A DNA stretch of 64,000 nucleotides from UBA2767 sp965228625 (GCA_965228625.1 OZ245829.1:4526001-4590000); one strand, 5' to 3'. Shown: positions 8,036 through 17,974, counted from the first letter of the stretch. Program-made: numbers and translations. The notes: generated by a model not told the origin, from the sequence alone.

Positions 8036-9493
8036 ATGCGTTCTCATATGAGTAAGGGTCGCTCGCGCTTTGCGCGACGCGCCTTGCTGTGTCTTGCAAT
8101 GACGCTTCTGGTTCTTGCCGCGCATTCGCCGGCAGGCGCCGAATCGCTTGCCCAGGCGCTGGCGTCCGCCTACATGACCAACCCCACACTCAATGCCGAA
8201 CGCGCCGCGCTGCGTGCAACGGATGAGGAGATCTCGCAGGCGCGGTCGAATTTCCGGCCCTCGCTGACCGGTGAAGCCGATACGGGTTATCGCAACACGA
8301 ACCCCGATCCCAAGGCCCGCTCAACGACGACGGGCGGTTTCAACTCCGGCGGAACGCATCATCCCAAGAACCTCTCGCTGACCCTCAGCCAGACGCTGTT
8401 CAGGGGCTTTCGCACCCTGAACGCCATTCGCGAGGCGGAGGCGACGATCCAGTCGGGCCGCGCCAATCTGCGCGATGCCGAGCAAACCGTGCTTCTCGAC
8501 GGGGTCACGGCCTATATGGACGTCTATCGCGACCAGGCCATCGTCCGGCTGCGGGAAAGCAATGTCCGCGTGCTGAGCGAACAGCAGAAGGCGACCGAGG
8601 ACCGGTTCGAGGTCGGCGAGGTGACGAAGACCGACGTGGCACAGTCCGAAGCACGGCGCAGCGGTGCGGTTTCGGACCTCAGCCTGGCGCAATCGAATCT
8701 CAAGACGAGCCGGGCGGCCTATCAGCAGATCATCGGTAACCCGCCGAGCAACCTCATCGAGCCGCCATCGATCGAATCCCTGTTGCCGCGCGTCCTGCAG
8801 GGCGCACTGGGAATTTCCGGCGCGGAAAACCCGAACATCGTGGCGGCTCTTTTCGCGGAAGAAGCGTCGCGTTACGCGATCAAGCAGGTCATCGGCGAAA
8901 TGTTGCCGGAGCTGAGCGTCGAGGCGACGATCTCGGACTCTTTCGAGCCTTCGGTTTCGCTCGAGAAACAGAGCGAACGCCGGATTACCGGCCGTCTCAG
9001 GGTGCCGCTTTACACGCGCGGCGAACCCTCGTCGCGTGCGCGTCAGGCGCGTCAGGTCAATGCACAGCGCAGGCGTGAGATCGACGAAGCCCGCGCACAG
9101 GCCCAGGCCGATGTGATCGCCGCGTGGGGGCGGCTCGTCGCGGCGCGGGCGCAGATCATCTCCGACCAGGAGCAGGTGCGGGCCAACAAGATCGCGCTGA
9201 ACGGCGTGAAGGAAGAGGAAAAGGTCGGACAGCGTACGCTTCTCGACGTGCTCGACGCGGAGCAGGAGTTGCTGGACTCGCAGGTGGCGCTCGTCAGCAC
9301 GCAACGCGACCGGGTGGTTGCCGCCTACACGCTGCTGGCCGCAATCGGACGGCTCGACGCGCATTTCCTGCGTCTGCCGGTCCAGTACTATGACCCGATG
9401 GCCTATTACGACAAGATCAAGCACAAGTTGTTTGGTACGTATGCTGACAGAGCTGAACGCGAGCAGTTCAGGCGCGAAACAGGACGGCGTTAA
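8036..9493 (+). CDS. tolC: TolC-family outer membrane efflux protein
   Basis: About 485 residues from the ATG at 8036 (a TTG at 8018 and an ATG at 8048 are alternatives). A signal peptide of about 35 residues ends before 'ESLAQAL', the usual mature start in this family. Two OEP repeats follow with long coiled helices, for example 'AEATIQSGRANLRDAEQTVLLDGVTAYMDVYRD' region and the conserved 'VGEVTKTDVAQSEAR' and 'VGQRTLLDVLDAEQELLDSQ' motifs. It should form the trimeric outer-membrane channel used by RND/ABC exporters and type I secretion. No inner-membrane pump or adaptor gene is next to it, so it is a shared channel. PopZ lies downstream. Confidence 0.92.
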   Translation: MRSHMSKGRSRFARRALLCLAMTLLVLAAHSPAGAESLAQALASAYMTNPTLNAERAALRATDEEISQARSNFRPSLTGEADTGYRNTNPDPKARSTTTGGFNSGGTHHPKNLSLTLSQTLFRGFRTLNAIREAEATIQSGRANLRDAEQTVLLDGVTAYMDVYRDQAIVRLRESNVRVLSEQQKATEDRFEVGEVTKTDVAQSEARRSGAVSDLSLAQSNLKTSRAAYQQIIGNPPSNLIEPPSIESLLPRVLQGALGISGAENPNIVAALFAEEASRYAIKQVIGEMLPELSVEATISDSFEPSVSLEKQSERRITGRLRVPLYTRGEPSSRARQARQVNAQRRREIDEARAQAQADVIAAWGRLVAARAQIISDQEQVRANKIALNGVKEEEKVGQRTLLDVLDAEQELLDSQVALVSTQRDRVVAAYTLLAAIGRLDAHFLRLPVQYYDPMAYYDKIKHKLFGTYADRAEREQFRRETGRR

Positions 9494-9619
9494 CCATAAT
9501 GAACCTGGAGGGCCTTCGCCCGTTCGCATGACTTGCGGTTAACGTGTGTGTTAAGGTATTCACCAAGGAAGCCATCCAACGGGGACGGTGGCTGACAGAC
9601 GCGGCACAAGGAATTCACG

Positions 9620-10771
9620 ATGAGCAGTTCAGAGCAGGCGCCAGAGCCGACAATGGATGAAATCTTGGCGTCGATTCGGAAGATTATCTCGGACGACGAA
9701 CCGGGTGAGGGAGCACAACCTGAAGGCGAGACAGGTCAGGCAGCCGCACCGGCGAGCGAGGAGCCGACGAGCGATGTCCTGTCCGATGATCTTGCAAAAG
9801 CACTGAATGAAGCGCCGGAGCCGACCGAGCCGCCGGATGATATTCTCGATCTGACCAAGGTTGTCGAGAATCAGGAAGCTGCCGCGCCCGAGGCGCCGGC
9901 CGCCGAGGCTCCGCCGGCGCCACCGCAGGGCGATGCCTTGCAGGATGCGCTTGCGGCGACCGTTGCCGAGGCCGGAACCGCACCGGAAGCACCGGTTGCG
10001 TCGGCTGAGGCCGCAGGCGAACCGAATATTTCGGACCTTTTGGCCGAAGCGGGCGTTCAGGATGCACCTGCGGACATCCCGCCTGCGCCGGAGCCATCCT
10101 CAGGCCCGCCGAGTGGCGATGAATTGAGTGCGCTTCTCGGACAGCCGGAGGCCGTTGCGCCGCCGGAGCCGGAGCCGCAACCAACGGCCGCTGCGCCGGA
10201 TCTGGACGCCGAATTCGCAGCGATGAGCGAGCCAGGCGTCGGCGCGCCGGAAGGCGCCGCCGATCAAGGCGAACAGTCACCCTCCATAGAACTGCCCAAC
10301 GTTCCGCTTGCCGATGCCGCCGCGGACGAGGAAGCCTCAAGCGTGATGGCCGACGTGCAGCCGGCCGGCCTCGAGGCGGATGACGCGGCCGACGCAATCA
10401 TGGGCGAACCGCCGAAGACCGCCGAGGAGGCGGCGATGACCATGCCCGACCTCGCGCCTGAGGCGCCGGTGGAGGCAGAGGCAGAGGTGTCCGTTGAGGC
10501 CGAGAGCGTGAGCATGGAGGTGTCCGCGGCTGAAGCTGTTGCCGCCACCGCGGTCGGGCAGGCGGCTGACGAGCCGGCCGCTGCCGAAGAACCGGAAGTC
10601 GAAGAAGCGGCTGCGGCCGCTACGGAAGGCGGCCGGACGCTGGAGGACAGTGTCAAGGACATGCTGCGGCCAATGCTCCGCGAATGGCTGGACGACAATA
10701 TGGAGCGCATCGTCCAGGATGCGGTGAAGGACGAGGTCACGTCAGGCGGTGCGAAGCCGGACAAGGGCTGA
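9620..10771 (+). CDS. popZ: PopZ-like polar organising protein (DUF2497)
   Basis: 383 residues. The N-terminus 'EPTMDEILASIRKIISDDE' and the C-terminal helix 'LEDSVKDMLRPMLREWLDDN' are the two conserved ends of PopZ/DUF2497. Between them lies a long disordered Pro/Ala/Glu-rich acidic spacer, longer than the spacer I expect for Caulobacter PopZ. In relatives PopZ forms a network at the cell pole that anchors ParB/centromere and cell-cycle regulators. Position between tolC and valS is common in this order. Two TTAA boxes at 9539 and 9551 are eight bases apart, one more than a CtrA site, so I do not claim CtrA control. Confidence 0.88.
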   Translation: MSSSEQAPEPTMDEILASIRKIISDDEPGEGAQPEGETGQAAAPASEEPTSDVLSDDLAKALNEAPEPTEPPDDILDLTKVVENQEAAAPEAPAAEAPPAPPQGDALQDALAATVAEAGTAPEAPVASAEAAGEPNISDLLAEAGVQDAPADIPPAPEPSSGPPSGDELSALLGQPEAVAPPEPEPQPTAAAPDLDAEFAAMSEPGVGAPEGAADQGEQSPSIELPNVPLADAAADEEASSVMADVQPAGLEADDAADAIMGEPPKTAEEAAMTMPDLAPEAPVEAEAEVSVEAESVSMEVSAAEAVAATAVGQAADEPAAAEEPEVEEAAAAATEGGRTLEDSVKDMLRPMLREWLDDNMERIVQDAVKDEVTSGGAKPDKG

Positions 10772-10838
10772 CGACCGGCACGTTTTTCTCGGATCGCCAA
10801 CGCAGTTTGGAGACTCCAACCGGGGCCAAGAGCCTTAT

Positions 10839-10884
10839 CGAACGAATCCGAGTCAATTCTGTTTCTCGATTGGTGTGTGCGATC
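10839..10884 (+). repeat. 46-nt dispersed intergenic repeat, copy 1
   Basis: This stretch in the popZ-valS gap matches 54754-54799 at 40 of 46 positions without gaps. The shared core includes 'caattctgttt' and 'tgtgcgatc'. Both copies lie on the plus strand, 60-400 bases upstream of a gene and just after the previous stop. It is not a tRNA and has no strong hairpin. The rest of the 465-base gap 10772-11236 contains no convincing gene; it has one possible stem, CCTTGTCG at 11048 with CGACAAGG at 11090, whose meaning is unclear. Confidence 0.6.
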
Positions 10885-11236
10885 CGTCGCCGAAACGGTC
10901 GCGGCGCGATGCAGCGCATCGGGCAAGGCCGTTTCGCCGGCGGGCGTCCGCCAATCGGAAACCCTTTGGGACGGGCGATTTTGCGCCAATCCCGGCGCAA
11001 AGCCCCTAGCCCGTACGCCCGGGTACGCGCCACGGGCCTTTGCTTGACCTTGTCGCAAAAGCGATCCGTCAGAATGGCTCCGATTCGATCGACAAGGCTC
11101 TAGCAGCCCCGGTTTTCGTTTGTGGGTTCGTCAGAGCCTGTTTGAGCACTCGCCACTGTTGACACGCCAGCCGGGACATGGCTTACCACCACACCGCGTC
11201 CCATGAATTCAGCCCGCGAAACCGGCGACCGGTGCC

Positions 11237-14062
11237 ATGCTCGACAAGACCTACAGACCCTCAGACATCGAGAGCAGAATCTATGCCGCCTGGGAGCAGG
11301 CGGGTGCCTTCGAATGCGGCCGGCCGGACCGTGTTGACGCCGAGCCTTACTGTATCGTCATTCCGCCGCCCAACGTCACCGGCTCGTTACACATGGGCCA
11401 TGCGCTGAACAACACGCTTCAGGACATTCTCATACGTTTCGAGCGGATGCGCGGCAAGGACGTGCTGTGGCAGCCGGGCACCGATCATGCGGGCATAGCA
11501 ACGCAGATGGTCGTCGAGCGGCAGCTCATGGAACACCAGCAGCCGGACCGGCGCGCGATGGGCCGAGAAGCGTTCGTCGAGCGTGTCTGGGCCTGGAAGG
11601 AAGAGTCCGGCGGGACGATCACCAATCAGCTCCGCCGCCTCGGCGCCTCGTGCGACTGGTCGCGCGAGCGCTTCACCATGGATGACGGCCTGAACGAGGC
11701 CGTGCTGAAGGTGTTCGTCGAGCTTTACCGCGAGGGCCTGATCTACAAGGACAAGCGTCTCGTCAACTGGGACCCGACATTCGAGACGGCGATTTCAGAC
11801 CTCGAGGTGGAGAACATCGAGGTCGACGGCAATATGTGGCATTTCAAGTATCCGCTCGAGGGCGGGGAGACATACGAATATGTCGAGAAGGATGCGGACG
11901 GCAACATCGTCTTAAGCGAGACCCGCGACTTTATTTCCATTGCCACGACGCGCCCGGAGACGATGCTGGGCGATGGCGCGGTTGCGGTTCATCCTGAAGA
12001 TGAGCGTTACGCGCCAATTGTCGGCAGGCTCTGTGAAATCCCGGTTGGTCCAAAAGAACACCGGCGCCTCATCCCGATCATCACCGACGATTATCCCGAT
12101 CCCGAATTTGGATCCGGTGCGGTCAAGATCACCGGCGCACATGATTTCAACGACTATGCCGTCGCACGGCGCAACAAGATTCCGCTGTATCGCCTGATGG
12201 ATGAAAAGGCGTATATGCGGGACGATGGCGCGCCCTATGCCGAGGCTGCAGCGGCGGCTATGGCGCTTGTCCGGGATGGCGGCGAGCCGGACGTCAAATA
12301 TGTCGACACGATCAACCTTGTACCCGACGAGTATCGCGGTCTCGACCGGTTGGAAGCGCGCAAGCGCGTGGTCGCCGACATCGATGCAGAGGGGCTGATG
12401 ATCGAGGTCGAAGACAAGCGAATCATGCAGCCCTTTGGCGACCGCTCGAAAGACGTCATTGAGCCAATGCTGACGGACCAGTGGTTCGCCGACGCCGAAA
12501 CACTCGCCAGGCCGGCCATCGAGGCGGTCGAGAAAGGGGAGACGGTCTTTGTCCCGAAGAACTGGGAGAAGACCTATTTCGAGTGGATGCGGAACATCCA
12601 GCCGTGGTGTGTGTCGCGCCAGCTATGGTGGGGGCACCAGATTCCGGCCTGGTACGGGCCGGACGGCGAGGTGTTCGTCGCCCACGATGAGGACGAGGCG
12701 AGGGACCTCGCGCGCAAGCACTATGGCGAGGACAAGCCGCTTGAACGTGATCCCGACGTGCTCGACACGTGGTTTTCTTCCGCACTTTGGCCGTTTTCGA
12801 CGCTCGGCTGGCCGGACGAGACGCCGGAGCTCAAACGCTACTACAAGACCGACGTGCTCAGCACGGCCCACGACATCATCTTTTTCTGGGTGGCCCGCAT
12901 GATGATGATGGGACTGCACTTCATGAAGGAGGTGCCGTTCCACACGGTCTACATCCACGCCATCGTCAAGGACGAGAAGGGGCAGAAAATGTCCAAGTCC
13001 AAGGGGAACATCATCGATCCCCTTGTTCTGATCGACGACTACGGCGCGGATGCGCTGCGCTTCACCATGGCGGCGATGGCGGCGCAGGGGCGTGACGTCA
13101 AGGTCGCCAACAGCCGGGTCGAGGGCTACCGCAACTTCGGCACCAAGATCTGGAATGCGGCGCGTTTCCTGGAGATGAACGCGTGCGTGCGCACGGCTGA
13201 TTTCGATCCGAAGAACCTGGACCAGGGAGTCAATCGCTGGATTGCCGGTGAGGTCGAGAAGGCTGCCGCCGCGGTGACGGCCGGTATCGAGGCTTACCGG
13301 TTCAACGACGCGGCGGGCGCCATCTATCGTTTCGTCTGGCATGTCTTCTGTGACTGGTATGTCGAGCTGATCAAACCGGCCTTGCAGGGTGACGACGAGG
13401 CGGCGAAGGCGGAAACGCGTGCCGCGGCGGCCTGGGCCTTCGACAAGGCGCTGGCCCTGCTGCATCCGTTCATGCCGTTTATCACCGAGGAGTTGTGGGA
13501 GCGGCTGGGAGAAACGGGACCGAAGCGCGAGACCATGCTGATCCTCGCGGAATGGCCGGCGGATCAGGGACTGATCGACCCGCAGGCCGACGCCGAATTC
13601 GACTGGGTCACGCGCATGGTCAGCGAGGTCCGCTCCATACGCGCGGAAATGAATGTCCCCGCGGGCGCCCGAATTCCCGTCGTCGCAATCGACGCCGGTC
13701 AGACCACGTGCAAGCGCATGGAGGCCAATGCCGAGGCGCTGAGGACGCTCGCCCGGCTTGACGGCATCACCGGCGCCGACGAAGCCCCCAAAGGCTCGGT
13801 TCAGTTCGTCATAGACGAGACGACGTTTGCGCTGCCGCTGGAAGGCGTGATCGATATCTCCGCAGAGACGGAACGGCTGAACCGCGAAATCGGCAAGGTG
13901 GGCGCGGAGATCAAGCAGCTATCCGCCAAGCTTGCCAATGAGAACTTCGTCTCGCGCGCGCCGGAGCATGTCGTCGAGGAGCAGCGTCAGCGCAAGGCCG
14001 ACGCCGAGGCGGTCGAGGCCAAGCTGAATGACGCGCTGAAACGCCTGCAAGCTGCAGGCTGA
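11237..14062 (+). CDS. valS: Valyl-tRNA synthetase
   Basis: 941 residues, the usual length of ValS. It charges tRNA-Val with valine in the cytosol. The class I signature HMGH is at 52-55 in 'PPPNVTGSLHMGHALN', and KMSKS is at 584-588. The editing (CP1) domain lies between about 180 and 380. A C-terminal coiled coil (about 880-940, 'ETERLNREIGKVGAEI') is the tRNA-binding arm typical of ValS. The ATG at 11237 begins 'MLDKTYRPSDIE', the expected N-terminus. It stands alone after a 465-base gap and is convergent with the next gene. Confidence 0.97.
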   Translation: MLDKTYRPSDIESRIYAAWEQAGAFECGRPDRVDAEPYCIVIPPPNVTGSLHMGHALNNTLQDILIRFERMRGKDVLWQPGTDHAGIATQMVVERQLMEHQQPDRRAMGREAFVERVWAWKEESGGTITNQLRRLGASCDWSRERFTMDDGLNEAVLKVFVELYREGLIYKDKRLVNWDPTFETAISDLEVENIEVDGNMWHFKYPLEGGETYEYVEKDADGNIVLSETRDFISIATTRPETMLGDGAVAVHPEDERYAPIVGRLCEIPVGPKEHRRLIPIITDDYPDPEFGSGAVKITGAHDFNDYAVARRNKIPLYRLMDEKAYMRDDGAPYAEAAAAAMALVRDGGEPDVKYVDTINLVPDEYRGLDRLEARKRVVADIDAEGLMIEVEDKRIMQPFGDRSKDVIEPMLTDQWFADAETLARPAIEAVEKGETVFVPKNWEKTYFEWMRNIQPWCVSRQLWWGHQIPAWYGPDGEVFVAHDEDEARDLARKHYGEDKPLERDPDVLDTWFSSALWPFSTLGWPDETPELKRYYKTDVLSTAHDIIFFWVARMMMMGLHFMKEVPFHTVYIHAIVKDEKGQKMSKSKGNIIDPLVLIDDYGADALRFTMAAMAAQGRDVKVANSRVEGYRNFGTKIWNAARFLEMNACVRTADFDPKNLDQGVNRWIAGEVEKAAAAVTAGIEAYRFNDAAGAIYRFVWHVFCDWYVELIKPALQGDDEAAKAETRAAAAWAFDKALALLHPFMPFITEELWERLGETGPKRETMLILAEWPADQGLIDPQADAEFDWVTRMVSEVRSIRAEMNVPAGARIPVVAIDAGQTTCKRMEANAEALRTLARLDGITGADEAPKGSVQFVIDETTFALPLEGVIDISAETERLNREIGKVGAEIKQLSAKLANENFVSRAPEHVVEEQRQRKADAEAVEAKLNDALKRLQAAG

Positions 14063-14078
14063 GTCGGCTGACGAAGCC

Positions 14079-14864
14079 CTATCCGGACTGAGCCTCTCGC
14101 TGCAATTCCTTGATTCGCCGTGCGAAAATGATCAGGTAGTAGAGGATGAACAGGTAGAGGAAGAACTCTATTGCCTCCGACGGACGCGGAACGAGCGAGA
14201 CCTGGAAGTTTTGCAACATCACGTCCGACGCCTTGAACAGTACGGCGCAGATGGCGGTTGGCACCATCGCATCGGCCGGCAGGAACAATGACCAGCGGTT
14301 GCTCCGGACCTGCGCGCGGAAGCGCGCGAGCGCGGGGATGATCAGACCGCCGATCACCACGCCCAGTTCCAGCAGAATGCGCGGCTTTTTGTCGAACAGG
14401 TGTAGCGTGTTGTGCAGGTTCGTTTCCTGCTGGCGATTGATTTGCGCCCAGTATTCCGGCGTTTCCCAGTTGAAGAAGTGCTGGCCCCAACTGTGCTCTT
14501 CTCCGGCGATGTACAAGCAGGCAAGCGCGGAAAAACACAGGAACACGACAACAAGTCTGCGCTGCCGCACAAACGGCAGAAACAGCAGTCGCACGGCAAT
14601 GATCAAACCCGCAAGCGGGATGAAAAAATGGGACACCTCAAGAGCACCGTAACCCTCGGGAAGAATGCGGCGGGTATAGAAGTCCGGTGCAAACGTCGCT
14701 GTCATCACAAGAAGAATGGCGATGAGCACCGGAATGCCGAGCCACCACCAGGCTTCGCTCCAGCCGGGATCCGACGCGAACGGCCGAAACGGCCCGTCGC
14801 GGCGCACGGCATCCGACAGATAGCCTTTTTCAGGCGCGGCTGAGAGTGTGGCGTTCAGAGACAT
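14079..14864 (-). CDS. Polytopic membrane protein of unknown function
   Basis: 261 residues with about six hydrophobic segments. Conserved-looking polar motifs stand between them: 'PEGYGALE' at the start of the second segment, 'IAGEEHSWGQHFFNWETPEYW' region, and 'PSEAIEFFLYL' near the end. The same order of acidic motifs is found in the membrane half of the NIT protein at 838-2520. No enzyme family is recognised. The gene is convergent with valS (16 bases between stops) and is followed upstream by a 430-base gap. Confidence 0.65.
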   Translation of the reverse strand: MSLNATLSAAPEKGYLSDAVRRDGPFRPFASDPGWSEAWWWLGIPVLIAILLVMTATFAPDFYTRRILPEGYGALEVSHFFIPLAGLIIAVRLLFLPFVRQRRLVVVFLCFSALACLYIAGEEHSWGQHFFNWETPEYWAQINRQQETNLHNTLHLFDKKPRILLELGVVIGGLIIPALARFRAQVRSNRWSLFLPADAMVPTAICAVLFKASDVMLQNFQVSLVPRPSEAIEFFLYLFILYYLIIFARRIKELQREAQSG

Positions 14865-15294
14865 CTACGTGGGCTTCAAAAACAAGCCTCGCAATGCGCA
14901 AGGGCGCTGTGGCCGTGTCATTGTTGTTATCCGGCAATCGCGGGAGAAATAGGACAGATTGCGCCTGATTGGAATCCCAATTTCACGCCTTTCGCGTTTT
15001 CTTTACCGGCATATGGCACATTGACCCCGGATTCCGTGCCGCTCACAGATCCGTGTTGTTTTTTTACCAAGCTGTTGCGCATCCGCAACAACCCGCCTCT
15101 ATTGCGCCATAAACACACACAATTATCCGCCTCATGTCGTTGGGCGATATGTGTCCTGGAGGCGTCCAACGCGGCTTTCCGCTCATGCAGAAGTGTTCTG
15201 CTGGGCACGAAGCGGGTAGTTTAAAGGAAAGCAGGTGCGCCGGAAGCGGCGTAACGATGGACACAATAAAGATACGAGGAGGCCGACGTCGCCA
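14865..15294. other. 430-base gap upstream of ilvD
   Basis: No coding region with convincing composition is seen on either strand. A small perfect stem GTTGCG/CGCAAC lies at 15074-15089 next to a T-run on its 5' side. The stretch 15210-15240 'gcgggtagtttaaagg' region could hold a promoter. I find no T-box, no leader peptide rich in Ile/Val/Leu codons and no riboswitch that I recognise before ilvD. Confidence 0.4.
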
Positions 15295-17019
15295 ATGGAC
15301 GTCAGGACGTTCGATAAATCCCGTTTGCCAAGCCGGCATGTAACGGAGGGGCCGAAAAGGGCTCCGCACCGCGCGTTCCTGTATGCGATGGGCCTGAGTG
15401 GTGAGGAGATTCACCAACCGCTCGTCGGTGTTGCCACATGCTGGAACGAGTCGGCGCCATGCAACATCGCTCTGATGCGCCAGGCGCAGGTGGTGAAGAA
15501 AGGCGTTGCTCACGCCAGCGGGACGCCGCGGGAATTCTGCACGATCACCGTGACCGACGGCATCGCCATGGGCCACCAGGGCATGAAGGCCTCACTGGCA
15601 TCGCGGGAAGTCATCGCCGATTCCGTCGAGCTGTCCATGCGGGGGCACTGCTACGATGCGCTGGTCGGCCTGGCCGGTTGCGACAAGTCACTTCCCGGCA
15701 TGATGATGGCCATGTGCCGCTTGAACGTGCCGTCTGTCTTCATCTACGGCGGTTCCATTCTTCCGGGAACCTTCAAGGGCAAACCGGTCACCGTTCAGGA
15801 TGTCTACGAAGCCGTCGGCATGCACTCCGTCGGCGAAATGTCGGACGAGGACCTGGAGGAACTGGAGCAGGTGGCCTGTCCGTCCGCCGGCGCGTGCGGC
15901 GCACAGTTCACAGCCAACACCATGGCGACGGTGTCCGAGGCGATCGGCATCGCCTTGCCGTATTCCGCCGGTGCTCCGGCGCCTTACGAGATGCGCGACC
16001 AGTTCTGCATGGCGGCGGGCGAGAAGGTCATGGAACTGTTGGCCCGGGAAATCCGGCCGCGCGATATCGTGACCCGCCCGGCGCTGGAAAACGCCGCGAC
16101 GGTCGTGGCGGCCTCCGGCGGCTCGACCAATGCGGCACTGCACCTGCCGGCGATTGCCAACGAGTGCGGCATCGATTTCGATCTGTTCGACGTCGCGGAG
16201 ATTTTCAAGAAGACGCCGTACATCGCCGACCTCAAGCCGGGCGGCAAGTATGTGGCCAAGGACCTGTTCGAGGCGGGTGGCATTCCACTGCTGATGAAAA
16301 CGCTGCTGGATCACGGCTTCATGCACGGCGACTGCCTGACCGTGACCGGGCGTACGATTGCGGAAAACCTCAAAAGCGTGCCGTGGAACGCCGAACAGGA
16401 TGTCGTCTATCCGGCGAACAATCCGATCACGCCGACCGGTGGCGTCGTCGGATTGAAAGGCAATCTTGCCCCGGACGGCGCGATCGTGAAGGTCGCCGGT
16501 CTCGAAAACCAGAAGTTCTCGGGGCCTGCGCGTTGTTTCGACCATGAAGAGGCCTGCTTCGAGGCGGTGACCAATCGCAACTATAAGGAAGGCGACGTTC
16601 TCGTCATTCGCTATGAAGGTCCCAAAGGCGGGCCGGGCATGCGCGAAATGCTGGCGACGACGGCCGCACTCTATGGTCAGGGCATGGGCGACAGGGTTGC
16701 GTTGATCACCGACGGCCGGTTTTCCGGCGCGACGAGGGGCTTTTGCATCGGCCATGTCGGGCCCGAAGCAGCGGTCGGCGGACCGATCGGGCTCTTGAAA
16801 GACGGCGACGTGATCACCATAGATGCTATAGAGGGTTCGCTCGACGTCCAGCTTAGCGACGAGGAATTAGAAGAACGTCGCAAAGCCTGGGAGGCGCCGG
16901 ACAATCCCTACAAGAGTGGTGCGTTGTGGAAGTATGCAGACCAGGTCGGGGCGGCCCGGACGGGCGCCGTGACCCATCCTGGAGGCAAGAGTGAAGTCGA
17001 GTGTTACGCCAATGTCTAG
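15295..17019 (+). CDS. ilvD: Dihydroxy-acid dehydratase
   Basis: 574 residues from the ATG at 15295, which has AGGAGG at 15277-15282; the open frame extends further 5' but the family starts near 'MDVRTFDKSRLPSRHV'. It converts 2,3-dihydroxy-acids to 2-keto acids in isoleucine and valine synthesis, using an Fe-S cluster. Cluster cysteines are visible in 'ATCWNESAPC', 'AGCDKSLPGMMMA' and 'PSAGACGAQFTANTM'. The C-terminal 'GRFSGATRGFCIGHVGPEA' is the family signature. No other ilv gene is adjacent. The following Sel1-repeat gene overlaps its 3' end by 29 bases, so the two are probably cotranscribed. Confidence 0.96.
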   Translation: MDVRTFDKSRLPSRHVTEGPKRAPHRAFLYAMGLSGEEIHQPLVGVATCWNESAPCNIALMRQAQVVKKGVAHASGTPREFCTITVTDGIAMGHQGMKASLASREVIADSVELSMRGHCYDALVGLAGCDKSLPGMMMAMCRLNVPSVFIYGGSILPGTFKGKPVTVQDVYEAVGMHSVGEMSDEDLEELEQVACPSAGACGAQFTANTMATVSEAIGIALPYSAGAPAPYEMRDQFCMAAGEKVMELLAREIRPRDIVTRPALENAATVVAASGGSTNAALHLPAIANECGIDFDLFDVAEIFKKTPYIADLKPGGKYVAKDLFEAGGIPLLMKTLLDHGFMHGDCLTVTGRTIAENLKSVPWNAEQDVVYPANNPITPTGGVVGLKGNLAPDGAIVKVAGLENQKFSGPARCFDHEEACFEAVTNRNYKEGDVLVIRYEGPKGGPGMREMLATTAALYGQGMGDRVALITDGRFSGATRGFCIGHVGPEAAVGGPIGLLKDGDVITIDAIEGSLDVQLSDEELEERRKAWEAPDNPYKSGALWKYADQVGAARTGAVTHPGGKSEVECYANV

Positions 17020-17974
17020 ATGGCTGACAGCATCCGTTGCGACGCTGGCAGTCGCCGGACTCATCGGCACGTTGAGCTTGCCCGGCACGAAGCCGCAGCT
17101 CGCCGCCGCCGAGATGAGTCAGGCCGGCGCTCTGGGCAAGACGGCAACATCGCAACACGAAACGGCGCGACGTGATCTTGAATCCGCGGCGCGGCGCGGG
17201 GACTTCGATTCCCAGCTCAAGCTCGCACGGATGTATGCCGGCGGGATCGGCGTCGAGCATGACGACGTCAAGGCGTTCGAGCTTTATCTGAAGATCATCA
17301 CCGAGCATGTGAACGTCCGGCCGTACGATCCGAAGGCGGCGGGGCTCGCGCAGGCATTTGTGGCGCTGGGCAACTACTACCGGACCGGCATTCCCGGCAG
17401 CACCGTCAAGCCGGATGCACGTCAGGCAGTGAGCGTTCTGCGCTATGCCGCGAGCTATTTCGGCAACGCCGAAGCACAGAGCAATCTGGCGCAGATGTAC
17501 CTCGATGGCGAGGGTGTCGAACGAAATGCCCGTCTTGCTCTCAATTGGCTTGTGAATGCCGCGAACAAGAGACATGCGAAGTCCCAGGCAATCCTTGGCG
17601 ACCTGCTCTGGCGCGGCGCGGAGGATGTTCCGCGTCAACCGGCGAAGGGCCTCGCCCTGCTGGCGCTTGCAAGGCAGAACGCGTCTGCCGGCAACGAAGC
17701 GCGCTGGATCGGGGACCTGTACAACGGCGCCATGGCCAGTGCGCATCAGCCCGAGCGTGACGGCGCAGCCAAGCTGGTCCTGGCGTGGCAGGGCCAAATG
17801 GGCAATCCCAAAGCCGTGACGACCGCGTCCGACACGACGCCGAAGAAGGTCGACAAGCGCGTCGAAGAGGACGTTGCGAAGGGCGAGGTGGTGGATACGA
17901 CCGAGAAGGCCACCGCGGCGGCCGACCTGACCAAGGCGGGTGTCGAAGGCGTTTCAGCGCCCGCGCCGCGTTAG
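16991..17974 (+). CDS. Exported Sel1-like repeat (SLR/TPR) protein
   Basis: 327 residues from the GTG at 16991, which has GGAGG at 16981-16985; the start lies inside the ilvD 3' end. An N-terminal hydrophobic segment (about 12-32) ends near 'LAAAEMSQA', so export to the periplasm is likely. Residues about 55-260 contain four to five Sel1-like repeats, such as 'AQSNLAQMYLDGEGVERNARLALNWLVNAA' region and 'GDFDSQLKLARMYAGGIGVEHDDVKAFELY' region. Sel1 repeats bind partner proteins. The tail is Lys/Thr/Ala-rich and probably disordered. Partner and pathway are unknown. Confidence 0.8.
   Translation: MKSSVTPMSRWLTASVATLAVAGLIGTLSLPGTKPQLAAAEMSQAGALGKTATSQHETARRDLESAARRGDFDSQLKLARMYAGGIGVEHDDVKAFELYLKIITEHVNVRPYDPKAAGLAQAFVALGNYYRTGIPGSTVKPDARQAVSVLRYAASYFGNAEAQSNLAQMYLDGEGVERNARLALNWLVNAANKRHAKSQAILGDLLWRGAEDVPRQPAKGLALLALARQNASAGNEARWIGDLYNGAMASAHQPERDGAAKLVLAWQGQMGNPKAVTTASDTTPKKVDKRVEEDVAKGEVVDTTEKATAAADLTKAGVEGVSAPAPR

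Noticed and set aside
8321..9529. Minus-strand frame of 402 codons opposite tolC
   Set aside because: Antisense to a clear TolC and without a recognisable family.
9539..9554. CtrA box upstream of popZ
   Set aside because: The two TTAA boxes are eight bases apart, while CtrA sites need seven.
15058..15090. Terminator or attenuator before ilvD
   Set aside because: The T-run is on the wrong side of the small hairpin for either strand.
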